A DNA stretch of 60,961 nt from Nemertoderma westbladi (taxonomy: Eukaryota > Xenacoelomorpha > Nemertodermatida > Nemertodermatidae), in assembly GCA_032718475.1 (NCBI GenBank), contig JAUCBJ010002088.1:1-60961 (forward strand), read 5' to 3'. Below are positions 27,077 through 36,876 of this stretch, piece by piece. Both the position numbers and the translations under genes were made by a program. The notes under the pieces were generated by a model, which saw only the letters and a list, made by a program, of their open reading frames with translations, was not told the origin of the DNA and searched no databases. Position 1 is the stretch's first letter; each line of letters opens with the position of its first letter.

Positions 27077-27942
27077 AGGACACTGGCCTTGAAGATGCGG
27101 ATGATCTAGGAAATGTCATGGGTGATAGGGAGTTGTGGCGGTGCAATTTTGTCGATAAGCCGGCACAGCATTCTTAAAAATCCAGCTGCAATGCAGCATG
27201 CCGATCCTAGTAGTAGTAGCTACTGTAATCGGCTTGAGCTTTTCTAGAGGTGATATCATTGAATGATAATAAAACCTATCCAATAAATCGAGTAGATCAT
27301 CTTTATCAAACTCGCTTAATTCACCAGTCAGAGCCCTCTGGACAACTTCACAAGCTGAGATGGATAAATATGTGTAGAAGGAATGTAGCAGAATGGAATC
27401 ATTAAGCGCCTCTTCACCATGCACTAAGCATATAAAAAATGGTGGGGCTAACTGTAGCGGAAAGAATTTACAATCTAAGAATCCTTTGACCAATATGAGC
27501 CCTATACTCTGCCATTCCTCCAAGCCATACTCGGAGTTTAAAGCTGGAACCTGGTAAACCTCCCCGTCCTCTGAACCATTAAAAAATGCTTCCCAGAAAG
27601 CTGAGTATGCTTCCCTCGAAATACCATCCATATCAGCACCCATTTCTTCAATGAACTCCATTTTTATTGATATATCATATCAGCCAATACGTTACTAAGG
27701 GTCTCCTCTTTTAGAAGAAACGGTTCTTCATTATCGACAATATACTCAGGGGACTCGACCAATCCAAGGCTGTTATCAAAACGAAATCTTGATGGAGGTT
27801 TAACACCATCACGCGGACAGAGTAAATATCCCTCATGCTCGTCTGTGGGCACTGGTTGGTTACAGACATCTACAAGAATCACAACAGGAGTTTCCCTAAT
27901 TTCATCCTCATATATTTCGATGAAATTCTGAGTTGGAATCAA
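27077..27942 (-). pseudogene. HECT-like E3 ubiquitin ligase fragment (multicopy G2E3-like type)
   Basis: Two minus-strand frames, 27942-27664 and 27661-27116, are separated by a stop and a two-base offset. The second reads MEFIEEMGADMDGISREAYSAFWEAF..., matching the D-x-DG-x-x-RE start of HECT-like domains in the multicopy G2E3-like proteins of fish and invertebrates, followed by the LVKGFLD and FFPLQLAPPFF strand/helix region and a long acidic helical part (EFDKDDLLDLLDRF). The catalytic Cys region of a true HECT C-lobe is not seen; the frame ends NCTATTPYHP as in blocks A and B. It lies upstream of, and co-oriented with, the E-like ORF. The stop/shift between frames argues for a pseudogene, though splicing could join them. 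Confidence 0.65.
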
Positions 27943-28385
27943 AGAATCTCCAACTTACTTATTTAACATTATTACAACTTACTTAACATACTTCATTGGA
28001 AATTCATTAGTTAGTTAGTAATTAGGAAATTAATAGTTTAGATTGAGACTTTCTGCCTGTACGATGAGACTTTTTATGCAGGTATAGTTTTTCAAGCGCC
28101 TATTATAATACTGGCAGACCGGTACACTTGTCTACCGGTAGTAAGCTGGTTATCTAAGATTTGTAAATCCAGTAGCGGTCCTGCAGTATACCTAGTGCCA
28201 CGCAGTGGGTTTAATGACTTAATTTGAAGGACCAGCTGACTGGTACAAACTACCACAATACAGCAAATAAGAATAAACTAATATAACATAACAACAACTG
28301 AACAATAAAAAATGGCAATACTGTAATATGATATGAGCAGTAGAGCAATACAACACTGACATTGCTATGAAGGCCATGGTATGTA
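27943..28385. other. spacer, no gene seen
   Basis: About 440 AT-rich bases between the HECT-like gene and the DIRS-like element. Short frames only. No terminal repeat of the DIRS-like element could be recognised. Confidence 0.5.
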
Positions 28386-29194
28386 CAGATTGTTGATGAC
28401 ATTATTGCGAAGGAAGTAAACTCTGGATACCTAGAAGGACCTTTTCTGACCCTACCAAACATTACAACCAACACTTTTCTAAATGTCATTAATCCTCTGA
28501 CCCTCAGTCAAATTCCAGGCAAAAGACCCGCCTATGTGTAGACTTCTCCAATGATAGAAAAGGAACTGTCAACAGCTTTATTTCGGATGAGGATTCCACT
28601 GTGTCATATACAACAATCGATACGATTGTTCGAAACATAATTAGTTCAGGTGATGGCACACTGATTGCCAAGTTGGACGTTAAGGATGCCTTTAAGATTA
28701 TCCCAGTCTCCAAATTAGACTGGCATCTCTTAGGTATACAGTGGCGAGATTTTTATTTTGTTTATACTAGATTAGTTTTTGGGTTAAGATCTGCCAGTCG
28801 GATATTCCAGAACTATAGCACCCTGGTGAGAAACGTCATTTATGAGCGTCTTTCTGAGACGAACTGCCCTGCTGAACATATGAAATTACTTGCAACTGAA
28901 CAAAGAGAGTTGTCACTTGCATCAGTAGCAGACGTCGATCATCTTTTAGATGATTTTATTATAGTTACAGTAGATGTGCCTGCCCTTGCAGACCACATTT
29001 TAGACATGGTCATAGACTTGTTCAGTAGGTATAACATACCTTTAAATGAACATAAATTATTCCGTCTGGCTAAACATCAAATTGTATTTGGTATAGGCAT
29101 CGACACGTCAACCATGAAGTTTTTTATACTTGATGATAAGAAAGAAAGGGCAAACTCTGAAATCCAGCGTTTTTCAACAACAAGCGAGACTTAG
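28386..29194 (+). pseudogene. DIRS-like reverse transcriptase, frameshifted
   Basis: The first stretch (GYLEGPF, from 28386) is in one frame to about 28530; the core (28545-29194) is one frame away. Core motifs are VDFS, then LDVKDAFKIIPVS (first catalytic Asp), then VFGLRSASRIFQ, and LLDDF (the YxDD box in the DIRS-type LDDF form). It ends SEIQRFSTTSET after a second shift; the next frame (from 29130) picks up QQQARLSEINKREL. At least two single-base lesions separate RT from its start and from RNase H. Confidence 0.85.
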
Positions 29195-29909
29195 CGAGAT
29201 TAACAAGCGAGAATTGCAGAGCCTTATAGGTCGGCTCTCTTTTTTATCTAAAGCAGTATGTGCAAGTAGGACATTCCTGTGGAGGTTGATAGATGCAACA
29301 TGTGTTCCACATCAACAAAAGATGATTAGCATTCCAGACAACTTGCATGAAGACCTTGACTATTGGAAGTTGGCTCTGGACTGTGTAGAGCAACATAGGG
29401 CACCTTTACAGAACCCTGTCATGATTAAACCTAGCCAACATAATATGGCTACCGATGCTTCAGGCTATGGGCTAGGAGCGGTTCATAGCAAACAATGGTT
29501 TGCATTACAGCTTTCGAATGACATAGTGAGTGGATATCCAATAGCCATTAAGGAAATGGCTGCCATTGTGTTAGCTACTGCAGTATTTGGATGTGCCTTT
29601 ACAGGGTCACGGCTGCTATTACACAGTGATAGTGAAACAGTCCTGAATGCCATGGTCAAGGGTGCATCAAGCAATAACTACCTCATGGATTTGATTAGAT
29701 ATTTATTGCAAGTCTGTACTAGATACGGCATTATGATTTTCTGCCAACACATCAGATCCCATGACAATTTAGGACCCGACCTGCTAAGCAAATTAAAGAT
29801 CGATTCGTTTAAACGACTGTTTCCACAAATGGAGGACGAACCAACTGTAGTTTTACAGGAATGGAAACACATTAAAAAATTGCTAATCCCTAAGGATTGC
29901 ACCAAGTAA
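29130..29909 (+). CDS. DIRS-like RNase H domain
   Basis: It continues the RT in a shifted frame with IGRLSFLSKAV (RT thumb/connection), then MATDASGYGLGAV (first RNase H Asp), KEMAAIVLA (Glu), HSDSETVLNAM (Asp) and HIRSHDNLGPDLLSK (C-terminal His/Asp). This order and the DASGYGLG motif are typical of DIRS elements, which keep an RNase H but lack an integrase. The domain itself is intact; the separation from RT is a frameshift. Confidence 0.88.
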   Translation: MMIRKKGQTLKSSVFQQQARLSEINKRELQSLIGRLSFLSKAVCASRTFLWRLIDATCVPHQQKMISIPDNLHEDLDYWKLALDCVEQHRAPLQNPVMIKPSQHNMATDASGYGLGAVHSKQWFALQLSNDIVSGYPIAIKEMAAIVLATAVFGCAFTGSRLLLHSDSETVLNAMVKGASSNNYLMDLIRYLLQVCTRYGIMIFCQHIRSHDNLGPDLLSKLKIDSFKRLFPQMEDEPTVVLQEWKHIKKLLIPKDCTK

Positions 29910-30103
29910 TTACACACTCTTTAATTTGTGATTTGATTAGATCACCTTGTGTTTAACTAGTTTCACCTCTGTCTAACAATAGTTTTATTACACATATATT
30001 CATATTACATTATTATGGTATTTGGTATACACAGCGATATGTGAGAAGCTACATATACAGCTATATTATATATAACATAATAATTGATATATATTCATGA
30101 ACT

Positions 30104-31155
30104 ATGAATCCTGATGTTTCATATCCGGTGGGATCTCTCTGCCAAACTCTACATTCCGGTGAGTGGCAGAAGTTGGCTATAAATCAGACATCTAATCAGA
30201 AAGTATGGGAGAAAATCTCACTGACCACCGACGTTTTATCGAAGTTAACAACAGATCAACCATTAACAATCACGGGAGTGCGTTATGAAATGGCTCAGTC
30301 AAAGGATGGACTGAAAATGTTCCTGCCAATTCAAGCGGCATCAATGAGTGGAGATATCGATTCTATTCACTCAGCAGCTAGTCTGCAACAGCTAAACGAA
30401 ACCTCCGATCTAAATAAACTGGTGGAACTAATGGTTAAAGTCGCAAATGGAGGCCATGCAGCTGGCAACATTCAGACACATGAAAATTCAGGTCATATTG
30501 AGATTAAGTCAAAGGTGGTTTTACCTGCAATTCTGTCATGCACACGACCTTTAGATGAAGCAATTATAGACAAATTACGTGTGCAACATAAATTTGTGAA
30601 TTTAGCTGAACTGGCAGAGCGCCATGAGACCAATGGGAAACCTGGCAATAATGCCGAACTTGAATCGACAGGGTCACTCCTCAATTGTCTAGCGCTCTTC
30701 TGTAGCTATAAAAGCGAGTTGTTTCCTGAGGATTCAGCTTCAATATGGACGTACTACCGTCACATTCTAGAGATTGCTCTGATTTATACCTTTGGGTATA
30801 TTCAAAGAATGGATAGAGACCATTGACTCTATGTTCAGGCAGCAAAGGGAGAATGGGGGCGCCCTCTTACTACTATGACTACATGTCTCACTGTATGAAT
30901 TGCGACAAACAGCACCTAGGTAGCTGCGTACGCTGGGAAGCTGTGAAGCGTTTCAACAAGCCACGTCCAAGCATGTCAGACAGCTTCCGGAAGGGTGTAA
31001 TATGTCATCATTGCGGTCGTGAAGGCCACTATCGTTTCGATTGTCGCAGCCGTTGTCGTCATTTTGACGATTCGGACATTCAAGAGACAAGTAGCTCACG
31101 TAACGACGGATATAACGCACCTGATAGTCAATGCCTATCAGTCAGGATCCTCTAA
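30104..31155 (+). pseudogene. gag-like protein with zinc knuckles (DIRS-like)
   Basis: An ATG frame 30104-30826 (MNPDVSYPVGSLCQTL) of helical character is followed, one frame away, by 30823-31155 carrying CMNCDKQHLGSC (C-x2-C-x3-H-x3-C) and CHHCGREGHYRFDC (C-x2-C-x4-H-x4-C). Knuckles after a helical domain, sited among DIRS genes, support a Gag. The single frame change near 30823 breaks it. Confidence 0.65.
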
Positions 31156-31602
31156 CCACGATAGGGCATATATACCCACAATCAAGACTCAGCCAAAGAA
31201 AGCTCTTGGGAATCAATACATACAGCAGGGGTAAGCACCCAGCTTTCCCTACTAACTGGAGTAGATAATCACAAGAGAAAGTACCTAATATATATACTAC
31301 AAGTGATGTTCTATCATTGAGTACACACTCAATTATAAATAAACCTCTGAGTAGGTATTAATAATCTGTTGATGAATTGTTATTATGCATGGTCTAACTG
31401 TATTCGGTGTGTTTCATATCTAGTTAAGTTTAGTTTTAATGTCTATATTATTCAGACTATAGGACTTTAAATTTGTGTTATGTACTATATCACAGCTGTT
31501 ATGCGTTGAATATAAACATTATATGCATGTAAATAAACACATCTTTAAAATTTCTAACTCATACTGGTAATTCATTATCCATGTTGAAAGGTAGTCCTGT
31601 AG
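31156..31602. other. gap between gag-like and recombinase genes
   Basis: About 450 AT-rich bases. A 71-codon frame overlapping the gag-like 3' end has no domain. Nothing else is recognised. Confidence 0.45.
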
Positions 31603-32445
31603 ATGTCCAAAGGAAATAGTAATATCATGTCTGACATTGGTCAAATCATACCATTAGATGTGGCTGTGCCATCCAACAAAGGCCTCAGACAATCAACAAA
31701 TGAGAAATATGACAGAGCGTGGAAAAAGTACAAACTATACTGCGCGTTGGCTCACATACATGCAGTTCCAGTCAATGATAAAACAATAGAAACTTTCATT
31801 ATCCTGGCGCATTTCAATGGATATCGTGCGTCATCAATATGGTCGTTTCTATCTGGGATTAGAAGTGTCGCTATGGTAACGGGTGTCTTGGGAGAAATAA
31901 ACAATGTAAACACTTACAGAATGTTACGAGGTGCTGAGTCAGTTGAAGCGCCTTCAATTGTTGCCAAACCAATATCTCTACAACATTTGCAAAATCTTCT
32001 AGACGGTATCTCGAGATTGGATATAAAAAGGCTAGACAAACAAATGCACTACGCAGTTTTTTGTTTAGCTTTCTTTAGTGGGATGCGTGTGTCTGAGTAT
32101 GTCAATCTGGATAGATCCGATGTTGTTGTAACAGGTCATCTGATTACCATTAAGTTAAAGCGATCGAAAACTTCCATGAGTGGTCACGTCTTTCCAGTGG
32201 CAAAGGTAGGGGGTGCAATTTGTCCACATAAACGTGTCAAAACTTACCTTAGATACCGGGACTCTGTGATGTTACCAAACATGAAATTGTTCAAGTTTTG
32301 CGAAGGTATACCATTGCGCGCACAGAAAGTGAACTGCATCGTTAGAGATATTTTAGGGCCAGGATACTCGAGTCACAGTTTCTGATCAGGACTTGCCACA
32401 GAAGCGTCCAGAGCGGGACTACCAACTACCATCAATAATAAATAA
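31603..32445 (+). pseudogene. DIRS-like tyrosine recombinase with a stop at the catalytic HxxR arginine
   Basis: ATG 31603; the N-terminal SAM-like part includes STNEKYDRAWKKYKLYC, and the catalytic domain starts with FFSGMRVSEYVNL (first catalytic Arg in the GMR box). It reaches SSHSF and then TGA (32383-32385), exactly where the Arg of the H-x-x-R box should be; the frame stays open afterwards as SGLATEASRAGLPTT to a stop at 32443-32445. A CGA to TGA change explains this. The final His/Tyr box is also missing. In intact elements this enzyme inserts the circular DNA intermediate. Confidence 0.85.
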
Positions 32446-32620
32446 TTTTTACTCTAAGTGCCAAGTGTTATTTGGATACTTGTACTTAAATTTCCATTTA
32501 AACGCATAATTAATTTTTTATACATTCTGAATACTTATACTTATATTATTTCATCAGTATATTACGTATTATTTGATTTGATTTATAAAGTATATTATTT
32601 CTTGATTATTTGACTATTAT

Positions 32621-33466
32621 TTGATTATTATATTATTTATTGATCTTGCTCAATATGTTAACTCGGAAGTGACTACCGCCATATCTGCTAACATTATGAA
32701 ACTACCAGTTATTGGACATTACGATGATCTATCGGACATGCAAACCCACATAAATGGTCTTATCTTCCATAATACTGGGATGCGAGAGTGTGTTCTGAAG
32801 AACATGCGACTAGGGGAATTTAGGAATTCAACTGTTAATCAAGCTGAAGGAGAAGCCGTTATTAGAGTACACCGACACAAGACGGCCGACACATACGGCC
32901 CAGCCGATTTAACATTAAAGCTGGACTTATTTAAACTTTTGTGTAAGTGGGTTAAGTTCGGGCGGTATTTATATTGTGGGAAGAAATTAGAAAACGATTC
33001 ATTGTTTGTATTTATTCAACGAAATGGAGAGCGTTTATCCAGTTCCAGCGCACAGCTGAACCGTCTGTGGCAAAAGGTAATCCCTGGATCAAGTAAGAAG
33101 GCGGGTGCAACTAGCATACGACATTCATACAGCTCGTTTAATCAACAGTATCCTGGACAAGAATGTCACGTTGAGGGGGCTGCAATGCAGATGGGGCATT
33201 CAGGTGTTACTCAGCATCGAATGTATGACGCCGTTAAGACAGCATCACATGCTATCTCAGGAACGAGAAGATTCAGAAATGCCCGTGAATATGCTTCGCG
33301 AGAAATGGTTCCAACTCGTAACAGTATTCCACCCTCTCAAGAAACGATTGGATCAGTTCTAGGTCACCAAGAAACGGGTGAAACAGTTCCAGGTCGCCAA
33401 GAAACGGATGAAACAGTTCCAGGTCGCCAAGAAACGGATGAAACAGTTCAGGGAGGGCATCCCTGA
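32621..33466 (+). CDS. second tyrosine-recombinase-like C-terminal domain with repeat tail
   Basis: The open frame includes VHRHKTADTYGPA (beta-strand Lys/His region), ATSIRHSYSSF (Arg box) and QMGHSGVTQHRMYDAVKT (H...Y box, candidate catalytic His and Tyr), so the R/H/Y order of tyrosine recombinases is visible. The N-terminal catalytic Arg region is not obvious, and the left edge has no convincing start, suggesting an upstream exon or truncation. The tail has ~3 repeats of GRQETDETVP (30 bp, 33360-33450). Related to, but distinct from, the DIRS-type recombinase before it; it resembles the domain encoded on minus at 33966-34331. Confidence 0.6.
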   Translation: MIIILFIDLAQYVNSEVTTAISANIMKLPVIGHYDDLSDMQTHINGLIFHNTGMRECVLKNMRLGEFRNSTVNQAEGEAVIRVHRHKTADTYGPADLTLKLDLFKLLCKWVKFGRYLYCGKKLENDSLFVFIQRNGERLSSSSAQLNRLWQKVIPGSSKKAGATSIRHSYSSFNQQYPGQECHVEGAAMQMGHSGVTQHRMYDAVKTASHAISGTRRFRNAREYASREMVPTRNSIPPSQETIGSVLGHQETGETVPGRQETDETVPGRQETDETVQGGHP

Positions 33467-33651
33467 ATAGGTGATGTAGCCTGTTCTTACGTACCAAACA
33501 ATGTGGACCTGTAAAGGGGTGTACATGTACAATCCACAGTGGGCATTGTTCGACAGTGGTAACAGGGTCGCATGGGGGGGGGGGGGGGGGGTATTGACTT
33601 TTCATAGAAAAACACGTGTAATAGATTGAAAGAGTTGGGTTGGGGAGGGGT
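33467..33651. repeat. spacer with G18 run
   Basis: Short non-coding gap between convergent recombinase-like genes; 18 consecutive Gs at 33574-33591. Confidence 0.7.
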
Positions 33652-34331
33652 CTATATGCTTCCATGACATATAACTTCGTTGCTTTTTGTCAGTGATGGC
33701 GATTTAAGTGGGGAACGTGGTGATTTCTGGATTGATACAGAATCCATTCCTTCGTTGGAAATCATACTAGATGTGGCACTATCGGATATGGCAGCAGAGG
33801 TAGATGCAGCTGTAGTGTTAGCAAGGGATGTAGCACTCCCCAGCCCAGCTCTGCTATTATGATTAAGGACCTTGTGAAGGGCAGAGTGGCCCTCGAACAT
33901 ATCCTGAGCATCCTGCATTTGTTGCTCCCCTGTCTTGGCCATTGACTTAAGTAAGTCCATGGGCATTAAATTTTTTTCACAGTGGAAAATATGTAGTTCC
34001 TATCGCGGGTTATTGTACTATGGCAGAGGTAACTCGCTAGACTATTCGTTGTGGAATCACAAGGAATTACTGAGGCTGCCGTTTCCATCACCTTTCTCAC
34101 ATTGGTTACCGATGGACAATATGATAATTGAAAATGATTATGGAGCCTTGCTATTTCCTGTGTTACTGAAGACCCATATATATTGCCACAGGAATTCACG
34201 AATACATATTCACAATTTGGTGACCCCGGCAGTTGCTTGACAGTTTTAATATATGATTCAATCATACTAAACGTATCTGCCTCAATTACAACACCTGCAT
34301 GCGATGATGTGTTTGTTTTGTGATTTGCCAC
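33652..34331 (-). CDS. tyrosine-recombinase-like domain and Ser/Ala-rich tail, minus strand
   Basis: The frame 34331-33966 starts MANHKTNTSSHAGVV and has the pattern HKT ... VFVNS-x-GN ... NVRKVMETAA ... LCHSTITRDRNYI, i.e. Lys, Arg, H-S-x2-T and Tyr boxes as in eukaryotic phage-integrase-like C-terminal domains. A second frame 33966-33652 (MPMDLLKSMAKTGEQQ, Ser/Ala-rich) follows directly. Upstream minus frames at 34847-34554 and 35212-34949 may be earlier exons of the same gene. It converges tail-to-tail with 32621-33466. Confidence 0.5.
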
Positions 34332-34525
34332 AAGTAATAGATGCTGGTTTGATGGGGAATCAAAGGCTTTATTTATGTGTTGATCGTTGAAACTCAGAGT
34401 TTCATGCAGCCAGCCACACTTGGCCTCTGCTGCTCACCAATACATATATGACACATCATGTATCTTACAACGAGGACATTCTTACATTCCTGCATATAAC
34501 CGGTGCATCTCGAATGTCTTTGTTA

Positions 34526-34637
34526 TTTATCACTTCTAAGTCATCCGCAGGTTTTATATCATGACATTTCTGAAGGGAGTCTTTATCACTTCTAAGTCAT
34601 CCGCAGGTTTTATATCATGACATTTCTGAAGGGAGTC
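34526..34637. repeat. 56-bp tandem duplication
   Basis: TTTATCACTTCTAAGTCATC and the following 36 bases are repeated perfectly head to tail (34526-34581 and 34582-34637). It overlaps the 3' end of the minus ORF 34847-34554 and duplicates its last codons on paper. Confidence 0.9.
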
Positions 34638-34886
34638 TATCTCCCTCGCTTGGGATTCTTTAGCTTCCCATACACGGACTACCTTGGAGCGGTATCTCCT
34701 GATGGCCTTCAGGGTGTGATTAAAACTATCAGACTGCAGTAAAGATGTCCGATTGGATTCTGTCTCCATAAGCCGAAACTCGAAGTATGAAATGAATGCC
34801 AGCGAAGTTTGTAGAATTTGAATAGAATCACTGAAAACCCATTTCAACGTTGTTTTGGGCCTTTTTGTATTTGATAGGCCATTCTT
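34554..34886 (-). CDS. unassigned helical exon-like frame, minus strand
   Basis: Open on minus with LKWVFSDSIQILQTSLAFISYFEFRLMETESNR, then a basic helical part (AIRRYRSKVVRVWEAKESQAREID). The left edge has no ATG (TTG only) and continues upstream in frame as SNTKRPKTT towards an AG, so it reads like an internal exon. I do not recognise the domain. Orientation and position suggest it belongs with the recombinase-like frames at 33652-34331. Confidence 0.35.
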   Translation of the reverse strand, partial: KNGLSNTKRPKTTLKWVFSDSIQILQTSLAFISYFEFRLMETESNRTSLLQSDSFNHTLKAIRRYRSKVVRVWEAKESQAREIDSLQKCHDIKPADDLEVIKTPFRNVMI

Positions 34887-34948
34887 GAGACCTTATACAA
34901 CTGATCTACTATACATTTTTTTGATGTCTTCTGCTGCTGCTCTAAAGA

Positions 34949-35212
34949 TTATTTCCATCGTAACAGTTCAGTGGAACTATCCACACTGAACCTTTGATAG
35001 TACCTCTCCCTCTGTAGATTCCCCGTTGTTGTACCTTCTTTAAAGTAATAAGATGGTTCTACAATATTATCCACAATTATTGCATCTTCTTTTGGCTCAC
35101 TGTCCGATTCCAATATGGCACAATTTCGTAGCCATTTTGGATTCGGAGAATTTGCAAAAAGAGTCCTTTTTGCTGAATTTAGAGAAGCAGTAGAATCACA
35201 TCGATCTTCCAT
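34949..35212 (-). CDS. unassigned ORF MEDRCDSTASLN, unit P
   Basis: The 87-codon ATG frame is rich in charged residues, with no recognised domain. In P it stops after LLRWK; in Q (48306 downward) one base differs (TCA for TAA) and the frame runs on as SSLEQQQKTSKKCIVDQLYK to the unit border. The ATG, plausible codon use and clean extension suggest a first exon of a minus-strand gene running toward 34.5 kb; the P copy then has a nonsense change. Confidence 0.4.
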   Translation of the reverse strand: MEDRCDSTASLNSAKRTLFANSPNPKWLRNCAILESDSEPKEDAIIVDNIVEPSYYFKEGTTTGNLQRERYYQRFSVDSSTELLRWK

Positions 35213-35882
35213 GACTATCGAGCATGGGCTAATAAAATAAGCCCACGGTCGACTGAATCCATGACACCTGTTCTATTTGTATTACTGCACCCACTTGCTA
35301 TTGAATTATTGTCATCAGTTAATTCAGTAGAATATTGCCTCATCTTTCCATCTGAATTCTTCTCAACCCAATGTACTCAACATCAACTCTGCTGTAAATT
35401 GTTCTCTCAAGTTTTAATCTGCAAATGGCAAACACTTTTATAGCACACCTAACACAAATAGCATACCGACAGTTGTTAAATCGAATACTGACATTCAACA
35501 TCTAAAAAGAGGTTCTTGTATATTTACTACGAACCGTTTTTTATTAGTGGGATCGTTTTCAATTATTCCTGATGGTTTAAAATTACGTCTAAATTTACAT
35601 GGACATATACTTGATTTTGTGAGTCATTTGTTCCAGTCCCCATTTCCATGTCCTATCAGTAGTTATGGTGAAGGTTTTTTCAAAATAGGAAAGTAATTCT
35701 CTAATTTAGTGATAGGAGATTGGACAGTATGCATCTGCTATCCAAGTACATATAATGGGCAACATGTTTTCTATGTTTCAATGTTGTGTAATTAATTATA
35801 GTCATAATATATATATATTTAATTTTTTCAGCATTTTTTTTTCAGAATTTTTTCATTTAATTTTTTTATTTAATTTCAGCCT

Positions 35883-35989
35883 CACTGCTTAATGAGGTCG
35901 ATGATTATGATGAGAGTGAACCGAAGATTAATGGTGGTGAATGTGTTGTCACATATGAAGGGGAGAAATGTATCTCTAATCTGTAGAGT
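35883..35989 (+). CDS. possible terminal exon (SLLNEVDDYDESEPKINGGE), unit P
   Basis: After a polypyrimidine tract and TTTCAG, a 35-codon frame runs to TAG. The only P/Q difference inside it (GGT/GGC, both Gly) is silent in this frame but not in the overlapping ATG frame 35892-36101, which mildly favours this reading. An open frame just upstream (about 35478-35694, reading ...RFLLVGSFSIIPDGLKLRL...) may be part of the same gene. Function unknown. Confidence 0.3.
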
Positions 35990-36876
35990 TTTAACTCATG
36001 TATTTCTGGAAGAGGAAGAATATCTAGTCATCTTGGATAAGGCCCAAGAAATTTATATGGGATATAATTACACAACTGTTTTCAGTTTTCAGCTAATCTA
36101 GCAGCGTCAGTTTTACAATACGACCAAACGCCCATCTTCCCTACCACATGGCGCATTGGATTGCATCAAACATCCTGGCTACCTGGGCAATAGGCTGGGT
36201 TGAAAAAACCAAAATTTCGAATTTAACTTTTTCTGTATTAAATAAACTGGCACAAAGGTCCTAATAAAACTCACAAAAAATATCTTTAAGTAATATTGAT
36301 GTTTGACCCCACCACCGGCCAGTTAAAGTTTCGGTTTTTTTTCTTCAAATTTAGAAATCGTTCATATTAAAACAGTTAACACTAATGTTGTTTGTTAATG
36401 TTATTAGTTTTCTTATGGTTAATATACTTCATAGTACATCATATTTTCAGATGTAAATGAGTATTTTACCAAAAAATATAATCCGACCCCCCCACAATGA
36501 TGCTAAAAAATACAATATTCTAGAAAAAAACTAATATTTCATGTAAACAAATTGCAAATCAATACACAATATAACAGTGAAAAATATCTTTGTAGGAACA
36601 ATACAACTATTTAAGGGCATGTTTAAAAGTACTATTACAAGCTGTAAATAATACTGATTAAATTTTACTTATATTAATATTATTTATTATTCAAATATTA
36701 CAGCTTTTTTAGCTATTTTTTATTAAATTTTACCAATAATAGACATTACTAATTAATAATTAACTATTTGAGAAATTACTGTAGAAATTCGAGCTACTGT
36801 AGAAATTCGAGCTACAGTAGAAAATTGAATTACTGAGTCACTTTGAGTTTATCCCGAATTTTGAGAAAATGTTCAA

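Larger units (their letters stand above)
28386..33466 (+). mobile_element. decayed DIRS-like tyrosine-recombinase retroelement
   Basis: One plus-strand series encodes DIRS-type RT and RNase H (28386-29909), a gag-like zinc-knuckle protein (30104-31155) and a tyrosine recombinase (31603-32445), with a second recombinase-like ORF to 33466. There is no integrase and no LTR, as expected for DIRS elements. Frameshifts and a stop in the recombinase show that it is dead. Gag lying downstream of RT/RNase H is unusual. The ends (split or inverted repeats) were not found, so the limits given are those of the coding remains. Confidence 0.8.
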
